In this document: piece after piece, positions 45,619 to 55,879 of the stretch
How the letters are laid out: each line of letters begins with the position of its first letter
Position numbering within the stretch: the first letter of the stretch is position 1
The notes under the pieces: generated by a model
Told to the model about the DNA's origin: nothing
The model's input: only the letters and a program-made list of their open reading frames with translations
Database searches by the model: none
Program-made: the position numbers and the translations under genes
Source of the DNA: Nocardia testacea NBRC 100365
Lineage (GTDB): Bacteria > Actinomycetota > Actinomycetes > Mycobacteriales > Mycobacteriaceae
NCBI RefSeq assembly: GCF_000308775.1
Contig: NZ_BAGJ01000103.1
Coordinates: forward strand, 91,816 to 155,815
Direction of reading: 5' to 3'
Length of the DNA stretch: 64,000 bases

Positions 45619-46620
45619 TCAGGGCAGCCGCTGGCGCAGCACCAGCGCCACCACCACCCCGGCCAGCGTGGTCAGCAGTCCGAGCAGCCACCACGGACGG
45701 CTGGCGTCGCCCCGGGTGACCTCGTAGCCGATCTGCTCCTCGAGGGTGTCGTAGACGCTCGACAGTTCCTGCAGGCTGGAGGCGGTATAGAACTCACCGC
45801 CGGACAGGCGCGCGATCTCCTGCATCGCCTCGTCGTCCACCGGCACATCGACCTGGTCCGTGCCGCCGTCCTCACGCGGGATCTCGACCACACCCCATTT
45901 GGTGCCGAACGAGATCGTGGAGACCGGGATCTTCTTGGTCTCGGCCAGTCGCGCGGCGACGAACTCGTGCCGCGGATTGTCCACGTCCTCGAAATCGGGC
46001 ACGGTCTGCTTACCGTCGGACATCAGGACGATACGGGCCGGCGGCGGCGTTTCGGAGCCGCCGAGCACCGAGGCGAGGGTCTCGATGGACTGCAATGCGG
46101 TGAAGATCCCTTCACCGGTGGCAGTCCGCTCGGCGAGCTTGATGTTGTCGATGGCGGCTTTCACCGAACCCCGGTCCGTGGTCGGCGACACGAGCACCGA
46201 CGCGGTGCCGGCGTAGGTCACCAGCCCCAGGTTGATGCCCGGAGTGAGGCCGTCGGCGAAGTTCTTGGCCGCCTCCTGCGCCACCTGCAGCCGGTTCGGC
46301 GAGACGTCGGTGGCCTCCATGGACAGCGAAACGTCCATGACCAGCACCACGGTCGCCCGGTTGCGGGGAACCTTCTTCTCGGCGGTCGGTCCGGCCGCGC
46401 CGATCGTGGCGAACACCATGCCGACGATCACGAGCACGATCGGCAGGTGGCGCCAGAAACCGGGCCGGTTGGGAGCGACTTTCTCGAGTTGCTCCATATT
46501 GCTGAACCGCAGCATATGGCGATGCTTGCTGCGCTGCACCAGCAGATAGCCGAGCGCGAGCAGGAGAATGACAGCAAGAAATCCGAGCCAGATCGGTGCG
46601 GCGAAATTCGAAATACTCAC
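45619..46620 (-). CDS. VWA-domain membrane protein (Rv1481-like)
   Basis: The predicted 333-residue protein has N-terminal membrane spans (IWLGFLAVILLLALGYLLV; LPIVLVIVGMVFATIG), a von Willebrand A domain with the metal site DVSLSM (residues about 92-97, DxSxS), VTYAG and MSDGKQT, and a C-terminal span (WWLLGLLTTLAGVVVALVL). It belongs to the BatA type found with MoxR ATPases and is predicted to face a metal-dependent protein-binding role at the membrane. The start is GTG at 46620, overlapping the DUF58 stop by four bases. Confidence 0.9.
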   Translation of the reverse strand: MSISNFAAPIWLGFLAVILLLALGYLLVQRSKHRHMLRFSNMEQLEKVAPNRPGFWRHLPIVLVIVGMVFATIGAAGPTAEKKVPRNRATVVLVMDVSLSMEATDVSPNRLQVAQEAAKNFADGLTPGINLGLVTYAGTASVLVSPTTDRGSVKAAIDNIKLAERTATGEGIFTALQSIETLASVLGGSETPPPARIVLMSDGKQTVPDFEDVDNPRHEFVAARLAETKKIPVSTISFGTKWGVVEIPREDGGTDQVDVPVDDEAMQEIARLSGGEFYTASSLQELSSVYDTLEEQIGYEVTRGDASRPWWLLGLLTTLAGVVVALVLRQRLP

Positions 46621-47606
46621 TGGCGTGGCACCCGCGGGGTCGAGGCGCCGAGGCTGTGGCGCCGGGTGGAGACGAACCGGACCACATCGGCGATCCAGTC
46701 CCGGTCGGTCTGCAGGGTGAGCACCGGGGCACCGCAACTGCGCAGGGTCTGTTCGACCTCGTCCCGGTGCCGCTGGGCGGCCGCCGCGTAATCGGCGCGC
46801 AGTTGCGGGGTCACGGTGAACTCGCGGGTCCGGCCGGTCTCCGGATCGTGCAGCACCACGTCGCCGATATCCGGTAGCTCGGTATCGCGCCGATCGAGGA
46901 CCTCGACCGCCAGCAGATCATGGCGTGCGGAGATGGCCCGCAGCGACCGCTGCCAGTCGATATCCCCGAGGAAATCGCTGATCACGACGGCCAGGCCGCG
47001 TTTGCGTTGCGGTCGGCGCAAGGATTCGATGGCGCCACGCAGGTCACCGCGCACTCCGTCGCGCGGATGGGGTGTGGTGGCGATACTGCGCAGCAACGAT
47101 TGCGCGTGGACCCGGCCGCTGCGGGCGGGGATCCGTTGCATCTGCTCACCGGTCGCGACCACGGCGCCGATCCGGTTTCCGCCGCCCATCGTCAGATGGG
47201 TCACCGCGGCCGCGGCGGCCACCGCCAGATCGCGTTTCTGGCAGGCGCCGGTGCCGAAGTCCAGGCTGGCGGACAGATCCACCACCATCCAGGTCTCCAG
47301 TTCCCGGTCCGCGATCATCTGCCGGACATGCGGATGGGTGGTCCGCGCGGTCACCGACCAGTCCATCTGCCGGACATCGTCACCGGGCTGATAGGCCCGC
47401 GCCTCCCCCGGCTCCGACCCGGGGCCGGGGATGAGACCGAGGTGATCACCGTGCAGCACGCCGTCCAGGCGGCGGCGCACGGTGAGTTCCAGGGTTTTCA
47501 GGGCGGCCGTCAGATGTGGATCGGTCAGCTCGCCCGAACGGAACGACGGCGGGGCATGGGGGTCGGGCACGGTGTCTCGGGCGCGGGGATCCGGCGGCCG
47601 GGTCAC
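46617..47606 (-). CDS. DUF58 protein of the MoxR operon (Rv1480-like)
   Basis: The predicted 329-residue soluble protein has the DUF58 motif EARAYQPGDDVRQMDWSVTARTT (shortened: YQPGDDVRQMDW) and a VWA-like fold region with VVDLSASLDFG and VVISDFLGD. DUF58 proteins act with MoxR AAA+ ATPases, probably as adaptors. It overlaps moxR and the VWA gene by four bases on each side, so all three are made from one message. Confidence 0.88.
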   Translation of the reverse strand: MTRPPDPRARDTVPDPHAPPSFRSGELTDPHLTAALKTLELTVRRRLDGVLHGDHLGLIPGPGSEPGEARAYQPGDDVRQMDWSVTARTTHPHVRQMIADRELETWMVVDLSASLDFGTGACQKRDLAVAAAAAVTHLTMGGGNRIGAVVATGEQMQRIPARSGRVHAQSLLRSIATTPHPRDGVRGDLRGAIESLRRPQRKRGLAVVISDFLGDIDWQRSLRAISARHDLLAVEVLDRRDTELPDIGDVVLHDPETGRTREFTVTPQLRADYAAAAQRHRDEVEQTLRSCGAPVLTLQTDRDWIADVVRFVSTRRHSLGASTPRVPRQ

Positions 47607-48763
47607 TGGGGCTGGTTCGTGCCGGCGGTCTGCGGCACCTGCGGCGCCGGAGACTGCTGCGGCGGCGCGGGCGGCCGGTTGCCGTTCTCGGCGACGGGCG
47701 GGGCGCCGCCCGGAGCCACGGCCTGCGGGGCGACCTGCGGGAGCCCGACGGTCTGCAACACCCGCTGGATCACGTCCTCCGGGCTGATCTCGTCGGCGAG
47801 CGCGTCATAGGACAGCACCAGCCGGTGCCGCAGCACGTCCGGTACGACCTCGATGACGTCCTGCGGGACCACGTAGTCGCGGCCGCGGATGAGCGCTACC
47901 GCGCGGGCGGCGGCGATGATGCCGAGGCTGGCGCGCGGCGAGGCGCCGTAGGCCACCCAGTTCGCTACATCGTGCATGCCGAATTCGGCCGGGGCGCGAG
48001 TCGCGGCGATGACCCGGACGACGTAGTCGACCAGCGCGTGGTGCACGAAGGTGTTCGCAGCCAGCTTCTGGAGACGGATGAGTTCGGTCGGCTCGAGGAT
48101 GCGGTTCGGTTCCGGCGGGGTCACACCCATCCGGTAGATGATCTCGCGCTCCTCCTCGACGGAGGGGTAGTCGACGACGACCTTGAACAGGAAGCGGTCG
48201 CGCTGCGCTTCCGGCAGCGGGTACACGCCCTCACTCTCGATCGGGTTCTGGGTGGCCATCACCAGGAACGGATCGGGCATGGGGTAGGTCTTGCCACCGA
48301 TCGACACGTGACGTTCGGCCATCACCTCGAGCAGCGCCGACTGCACCTTGGCCGGGGCCCGGTTGATCTCGTCGGCGAGGACGAAGTTCGCGACCACGGG
48401 GCCGAGTTCGGTATCGAACTCCTCGCGGCCCTGCCGGTAGATGCGGGTACCCACGAGGTCGGTCGGGACCAGGTCGGGGGTGAACTGGACGCGGGAGAAC
48501 GAACCGCCGACCACTTTGGCGAAGGTCTCGACCGCGAGCGTCTTGGCGATACCGGGGACGCCCTCGAGCAGAACGTGTCCCTTGGCGAGTACGCCGACGA
48601 GCAACCGCTCGACCAGCCGGTCCTGCCCGACGATCACCCGCTTGACCTCGTAGATCGCCTTCTCGAGGGTCTGGACGTCACGCTCGAGGGTGCTCGAAGC
48701 AGGCGTCGGCGGTCGTTTCGCCAAATCTGCCCCGCTGACACCGTCCGTCGAAGTCACCAACAT
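47603..48763 (-). CDS. moxR: MoxR-family AAA+ ATPase (MoxR1-like)
   Basis: The predicted 386-residue ATPase has Walker A GVPGIAKT, Walker B NFVLADEINRA, the sensor region MATQNPIE and EGVYPLPEAQRDRF, all typical of MoxR. The C-terminal 50 residues are Pro/Gln/Ala-rich and likely disordered. MoxR proteins are chaperone-like remodellers that act with the DUF58 and VWA proteins encoded directly downstream. The ATG at 48763 is used; earlier frame sequence has no likeness to the family. Confidence 0.93.
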   Translation of the reverse strand: MLVTSTDGVSGADLAKRPPTPASSTLERDVQTLEKAIYEVKRVIVGQDRLVERLLVGVLAKGHVLLEGVPGIAKTLAVETFAKVVGGSFSRVQFTPDLVPTDLVGTRIYRQGREEFDTELGPVVANFVLADEINRAPAKVQSALLEVMAERHVSIGGKTYPMPDPFLVMATQNPIESEGVYPLPEAQRDRFLFKVVVDYPSVEEEREIIYRMGVTPPEPNRILEPTELIRLQKLAANTFVHHALVDYVVRVIAATRAPAEFGMHDVANWVAYGASPRASLGIIAAARAVALIRGRDYVVPQDVIEVVPDVLRHRLVLSYDALADEISPEDVIQRVLQTVGLPQVAPQAVAPGGAPPVAENGNRPPAPPQQSPAPQVPQTAGTNQPQ

Positions 48764-49106
48764 CCCCGCTTTCGCCTTGGTCCTGTGCGTGCTGTCACAA
48801 CTATTCCAGGTGATGGCCGCGGATGCCGCAACCGGCTCCACTGTCGGGAAATTCGCCGTCTTTCGCCGACGATTTCCCCGGTGCTGCCGACAGGGCTTCC
48901 GGTGCTACGGCGGGCATCCTCACCCACTCCCGTTCGACCATACGTACCGATACGGCATGGTGCCCGCCGGAGCGGCCGCCGAAACCTGTCCGCCTCGGCG
49001 CGGCGCGCCCGCGACCGCTCGCCGCGCACGGGCCGGATGCTGCCCGGCGGATGCGATACGGAGCGTGGCGACGGGGCCCGCGGCGAGCGAGGCCGGCCGG
49101 CAGCGG
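48764..49106. other. Gap where ripA and ripB lie in M. tuberculosis
   Basis: These 343 bases contain no supported gene. In M. tuberculosis two NlpC/P60 endopeptidase genes (ripA, ripB) lie between the Rv1476 and moxR1 genes; no NlpC/P60 Cys-His motif is readable here in any frame. The region probably carries the moxR promoter. Confidence 0.55.
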
Positions 49107-49706
49107 CTACCGTGCGGCCGGTTCGAGCTCCGGATCTTCGGCGATCTCGGCGCGTCGGCTGTCCGGCGCGACCGGCGCGGGCGGCGGGCCGTCCGCCCGG
49201 CGGGCCTTGATCCAGTACAGACCGCCCACCGCCAGCACCAGCCCGGCCAGGAGCACGATCGTGATCTCGGTCCAGCTCACCGCCGGCGTCTGCTCCAGGC
49301 GCTGAACCAGGGTCTGGGCGGCCTGTTCGGACTTTCCGCCGGTGAACTTGGCCTTGTCCTCGGCCCACTCCAACCGGACCCGGCTGATGGAATCGCTGGT
49401 GGTGCCGATCCAGTCGTCGCTGAAGACGGCGACGGTGCCGTGCTGGAATCCGGCCACCTCGGTGGCCAGATCACGCAGTTCGGAATCGTGCCCCGGATTG
49501 CCGTCGAGGACCACGATGCTCAGATCGATGCCGTGTGCCCGCGCATCGGCCACGATGGCGGCCAATTCGCTCTGATCGTCGCCCTCGGGTGTGGCCACCC
49601 CGTTGTCGGCGAGATCGGTCCGAACCTCTTCGAGGGTCTTCGAATCGAACCCGTCCGGCAGTTTGGTGGCCTTGAAGGAGAAGGCCGAGGTGTGGGTGAC
49701 GGTCAT
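49107..49706 (-). CDS. Rv1476-like membrane protein
   Basis: The predicted 199-residue protein has an extracytoplasmic or cytoplasmic globular part (LPDGFDSKTLEEVRTDLADN, LSIVVLDGNPGHDSELRDLA) that resembles a small TPM-like fold, then one membrane span near the C-terminus (ITIVLLAGLVLAVGGLYWI) and a charged tail. Position next to acn and before the moxR unit equals Rv1476. The ATG at 49706 is preferred because GGATGG stands just upstream; the ATG at 49733 is an alternative adding nine residues. Role unknown. Confidence 0.78.
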   Translation of the reverse strand: MTVTHTSAFSFKATKLPDGFDSKTLEEVRTDLADNGVATPEGDDQSELAAIVADARAHGIDLSIVVLDGNPGHDSELRDLATEVAGFQHGTVAVFSDDWIGTTSDSISRVRLEWAEDKAKFTGGKSEQAAQTLVQRLEQTPAVSWTEITIVLLAGLVLAVGGLYWIKARRADGPPPAPVAPDSRRAEIAEDPELEPAAR

Positions 49707-49919
49707 CTTCCATCCGGTCTGGTCGAGCCGCATCGTCCGACGACGCGACGGGGAATCCGCTACTGGCACGAACTGCCGGGGTACCCGTCGGTACCGCCCG
49801 GCTAACTCGGACCAGCTCGAGAGCAGATTACGCGACGCGTGAGCGGTTACCCGACACCCGGCACGCCCGACGCGGGGCGTGCCGCCCGACCACCCCGACA
49901 CACCGCCCCGCGATTTTCA

Positions 49920-52859
<2,940 letters not shown>

Positions 52860-52872
52860 TCACGGGCCGGAG

Positions 52873-52893
52873 CGCGCCGCTTCCCGCGGCGCG
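52873..52893 (+). terminator. Hairpin directly after acn
   Basis: CGCGCCGC at 52873-52880 and GCGGCGCG at 52886-52893 form a perfect 8-bp stem with a TTCCC loop, 13 bases after the acn stop codon. Confidence 0.6.
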
Positions 52894-53042
52894 TCTTCGC
52901 GCCCCTGATATCTCGTCGTCCGCGAACCCGGGACAAGCGCCCGCGGGACTCGGGCCCGCGGGCGACGAGACGGGTGCCGGAGGACTCGCACCCCCGCGAG
53001 GCCGTCGGAAGATCACTTGTTCGTTCGCTCGTAATCTGAGGG

Positions 53043-53070
53043 CCCCGCGCGGTGGTTCGGCCGCGCGGGG
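53043..53070 (+). terminator. Hairpin just before acnR
   Basis: CCCCGCGCGG (53043-53052) and CCGCGCGGGG (53061-53070) form a perfect 10-bp stem with an 8-base loop, followed by TTCGTATAT. It could be a second acn terminator or an attenuator ahead of acnR, whose start is 26 bases further on. Confidence 0.55.
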
Positions 53071-53095
53071 TTCGTATATCCGTTGAAGGAGCACG

Positions 53096-53662
53096 ATGCC
53101 CAAGGTCAGCGACGATCATCTGGCTGCCCGGCGTTCACAGATACTCGACGGGGCGCGCCGCTGTTTCGCCGAGTTCGGGTACGACGGCGCCACCGTCCGG
53201 CGACTGGAAGACGCCATCGGCCTGTCCCGCGGCGCGATATTCCACCACTTCCGCGACAAGGACGCGCTTTTCTTCGCGCTCGCCCAGGAGGATGCCGAGC
53301 GGATGGCCGAGGTGGCGGCCAATCAGGGTCTGGTGCAGGTGATGCGGGATATGCTCGCCGACCCCCAGGAGTACAACTGGCTGGGCACCCGGCTCGAGAT
53401 CGCCCGGCGGCTGCGCACCGACCCGGAGTTCCGCGCCGGCTGGACCCAGCGTTCGGCCGAACTCACGGCGGCCACGCTGGCCCGCCTCGAGCGCCGTAAA
53501 GCGGCCGGGGCGCTGCGCGATGATGTGCCCACCGATGTACTGCTGGGCTATCTCGATCTGGTACTCGACGGTCTCATCGCCCGGATCGCCTCCGGTCACA
53601 CCAACGAAAACCTCACCGCCGTATTGGATCTGGTGGAGGCGTCGGTGCGCCGCCGCCCGTGA
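53096..53662 (+). CDS. acnR: TetR-family regulator AcnR
   Basis: The predicted 188-residue repressor has the helix-turn-helix in residues about 10-55 (ILDGARRCFAEFGYDGATV, then IGLSRGAIFHHFRDKDALF). The body (EYNWLGTRLEIARRLRTDPEF) and the position right after acn identify AcnR, which represses aconitase and responds to iron and citrate state in corynebacteria. AAGGAG precedes the ATG by six bases. In M. tuberculosis the equivalent is Rv1474c. Confidence 0.92.
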   Translation: MPKVSDDHLAARRSQILDGARRCFAEFGYDGATVRRLEDAIGLSRGAIFHHFRDKDALFFALAQEDAERMAEVAANQGLVQVMRDMLADPQEYNWLGTRLEIARRLRTDPEFRAGWTQRSAELTAATLARLERRKAAGALRDDVPTDVLLGYLDLVLDGLIARIASGHTNENLTAVLDLVEASVRRRP

Positions 53663-53692
53663 ACGCCCCGCGCCCCGCCACCGCGGGCGCGG

Positions 53693-54199
53693 TCAGTTCC
53701 CGGATTCCAGTGCGGTGAGCAATTTTGCCGCGATCCGGTCCAGGTCCCGGCGTTCGGCCGCGGTCAGCGCCGCGAGCATCCGCGTCTCGTTGGCCGTGTG
53801 CTCGGTGACCACGATATCGACCAGCTCCCGGCCCGCCTCGGTCAATGCCACCCGTACGGCCCGCCGGTCGCCGGCGTCCGCGATGCGCCGGACGTAGCCG
53901 GCCGATTCCAGGCGGTCCAGCCGCCCCGTCATCCCCGCGCGCGAGAGCATGAGGGTGTCCGCGAGCGCGGAAGGGTTGAGCTCGAACGGGTCGCCCGCCC
54001 GCCGCAATGCGGCCAGCACATCGAATTCCCCGCGCCGCAGTCCGTGGCCCAGGAACACCGCCTCGATCTCGCGTTCGGCGACGACCGCCAGGCGGCCGAG
54101 CCGGCCGAAGACCACCATGGCCGCCAGATCCAGGTCGGGCCGTTCCCGCCGCCACTGCGCTTCGATGGCGGTGATCGCATCTGATTCTGTTTCGGACAT
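53693..54199 (-). CDS. MarR-family regulator at the edge of the accessory insert
   Basis: The predicted 168-residue winged-helix protein has LAVVAEREIEAVFLGHGL, LRRGEFDVLAALRRAGDPF, SALADTLMLSRAGMTGRLDRLE and the wing VRRIADAGDRRAVRVALT, all typical of MarR. The ATG at 54199 is chosen: TAGAAT, a good -10 box, ends seven bases before it, indicating a leaderless message. A long palindrome at 54228-54254 lies between this gene and the divergent cupin gene, so MarR probably controls both directions. First gene of the block absent from the M. tuberculosis locus. Confidence 0.85.
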   Translation of the reverse strand: MSETESDAITAIEAQWRRERPDLDLAAMVVFGRLGRLAVVAEREIEAVFLGHGLRRGEFDVLAALRRAGDPFELNPSALADTLMLSRAGMTGRLDRLESAGYVRRIADAGDRRAVRVALTEAGRELVDIVVTEHTANETRMLAALTAAERRDLDRIAAKLLTALESGN

Positions 54200-54227
54200 G
54201 GACAAGATTCTATTCGTTGGCATATAG

Positions 54228-54254
54228 TTCGGTGCCGAATTATTCGGCACCGAA
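54228..54254. promoter_or_regulatory. Long perfect palindrome between marR and the cupin gene
   Basis: TTCGGTGCCGAAT (54228-54240) and ATTCGGCACCGAA (54242-54254) are exact inverted repeats with a one-base centre. Each half is itself near-palindromic (TTCGG-TG-CCGAA). It overlaps the promoter regions of both genes and is the evident MarR operator. Confidence 0.8.
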
Positions 54255-54270
54255 TCGCTGAGGAGCGCCC

Positions 54271-54768
54271 GTGAACACCACCCCGCATCCCCTTGCCGTC
54301 CGGCAGCCCGCCGACGCCGAGACGCTACACACCGAATCGGTCACCATGCGCCTGCTCATCGATGCCGAACAGGCCCACGGCGCGGTGAGCACCCTGGAGG
54401 TCACCATGGAGCGCGGCGCCGACGGCGCGGCACCGCATTTCCACACACTGTCCGACGAGCTCTTCTACGTCGCCGACGGCGAACTGCAACTGATGGCCGG
54501 AGACCGGATCCTCACCGTCGGGGCGGGCGGCTCGGCCGTGGTGCCCAAGACGACCGTCCACGCCTTCGGCGCCACGCCCGACAGCGGCGCCCGCGTCCTG
54601 ATCGCCCTGATGCCCGGTGTCCAGCGTTTCGGTTACTTCCGGCTCCTCGAACGCATCGCGCGCGGCGAGGCCACCCTGGACGAACTGGCCGCCTCTCAGG
54701 ACGAATACGACAACCACTTCGTGGACGCGCCCCGATGGTGGCAGGAACGCAACGCGCAGCGGCGCTGA
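54271..54768 (+). CDS. Cupin-domain protein
   Basis: The predicted 165-residue protein is a single small cupin barrel. Motif 1 is APHFHTLSDELFYVADGELQL with the two His and a Glu that bind metal; motif 2 is VVPKTTVHAFGATPD with the third His. The C-terminal helical tail (ARGEATLDELAASQDEY) is common in cupins related to quercetinase or oxalate-type proteins. The start is GTG at 54271 with AGGAG upstream. It is divergent from marR across the palindrome and opens a rightward row of four genes leading to the ATP-grasp ligase. Confidence 0.85.
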   Translation: MNTTPHPLAVRQPADAETLHTESVTMRLLIDAEQAHGAVSTLEVTMERGADGAAPHFHTLSDELFYVADGELQLMAGDRILTVGAGGSAVVPKTTVHAFGATPDSGARVLIALMPGVQRFGYFRLLERIARGEATLDELAASQDEYDNHFVDAPRWWQERNAQRR

Positions 54769-54807
54769 ACCGGGAACAACCGCGCATCCCGGCGGGTTCG
54801 CACCGCT

Positions 54808-55224
54808 ATGACCTTCTCCGTGCCCGTCACCGTTCGTGGTTACGAACTCGATGTCCAAGGCCATGTCAATCAGGCGGTCTACCTGCAGTACGCCGAACAC
54901 GCCCGGTGGGAGTGCCTGCTCGCCGCGGGACTGCAGGCGGACAAGCTGGTGGCCGCCCGGGTGGGACCGGTGGCTCTGGAAAGCACCATCAAATACCGGC
55001 GTGAACTGCGCGGCGGCGACGATTTCCGGGTCACCTGCGTGTTCGAGTGGGGCAGTGGGAAGACCTATCGCATCAGGCAGGACATGATCCGCGCCGACGG
55101 CACGCTCTCGGCCGAGGTGTCGGTGGTCGGCGGCCTGCTGGATCTGGACGCGCGCCGATTGGTCGCCGATCCGCCCGGCCGGTTCCGTGAACTCGCCACG
55201 CATCCGGACATGCTCGGACTCTGA
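54808..55224 (+). CDS. Hotdog-fold acyl-CoA thioesterase (4HBT type)
   Basis: The predicted 138-residue protein has the 4-hydroxybenzoyl-CoA thioesterase signature YELDVQGHVNQAVYLQYAEHAR (shortened: DVQGHVNQAVYLQY), where Asp is the usual catalytic residue, and the remaining hotdog strands (STIKYRRELRGGDDFRV). It would release acyl groups from CoA or carrier proteins. The gap to the cupin gene is 39 bases and to the next gene about 200, so it may be read with the cupin. The ATG at 54808 lacks a clear ribosome-binding site. Confidence 0.83.
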   Translation: MTFSVPVTVRGYELDVQGHVNQAVYLQYAEHARWECLLAAGLQADKLVAARVGPVALESTIKYRRELRGGDDFRVTCVFEWGSGKTYRIRQDMIRADGTLSAEVSVVGGLLDLDARRLVADPPGRFRELATHPDMLGL

Positions 55225-55426
55225 CCGGCGGGGCCGTTCCCGGGGCGAATCCTCAGCGAACATCCGGCGTACGGAAAACCTCCGCGGCAGAACGATCTGT
55301 GGGAGCAAGAGCAGGTATCCGAACAGGGGTAATCCGGCCATATCGGCTTCCGGACCCGCCGCGCGGCGTTATGATCCGGACGCGCTCGGGTCGTGGCACA
55401 CCGCCGGCAAGATCGGAGAACCCCAG

Positions 55427-55867
55427 ATGACCGATGCCCTCCACCTCCTCGAGACCTCCGGACGCGGTGCGGTCGCCACCCTCACCGGTGTCCTGGTCGG
55501 TGAATCCGATTGTGAGATCCGAGTTCGGGTGGCAGACGGGACGTGGACCTTCCGTCGCGGTGATGTTCTGGCGATCCGCTGCGCCGACGAGCACCCGACC
55601 GGCCGCCGTGTACACGTGGACATCCGGCCCGGGGTCACGGCCGATTTCACCCGCCGGCTGCGTATCGAGGTGGCGGAGCGGCCGATGACCCTGGCGGCGC
55701 CGCCGTCGGAGGCCTTCGGCGACCGGCAGCTGCGCCGGCTCACCGAATCCTGGGCCCGGCGGCTCGACCTCGCCGGCGACCCCGAGTTCCCCGCGACGTT
55801 CACCTGCGCCCAGACCAGGTCGCGCAACACCAGCGACGACGGCGTCCACAGCGACAGCTTCGACTGA
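55427..55867 (+). CDS. Possible graspetide precursor or partner with a Ser/Thr/Asp-rich tail
   Basis: The predicted 146-residue protein has a compact N-terminal part (about residues 1-110) rich in beta-strand patterns (ATLTGVLVGESDCEIRVRV, RRGDVLAIRCADE), a linker, then FPATFTCAQTRSRNTSDDG and a final VHSDSFD. The last 20 or so residues hold six Ser/Thr and four Asp, the mix used by graspetides, in which ATP-grasp ligases join Ser/Thr (or Lys) to Asp/Glu side chains. The start has GGAGA upstream. The next gene begins 12 bases later and encodes such a ligase. The long folded N-terminus is unlike the short leaders of known precursors. Assignment is an inference. Confidence 0.55.
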   Translation: MTDALHLLETSGRGAVATLTGVLVGESDCEIRVRVADGTWTFRRGDVLAIRCADEHPTGRRVHVDIRPGVTADFTRRLRIEVAERPMTLAAPPSEAFGDRQLRRLTESWARRLDLAGDPEFPATFTCAQTRSRNTSDDGVHSDSFD

Positions 55868-55879
55868 TCGGCGGGCGCC

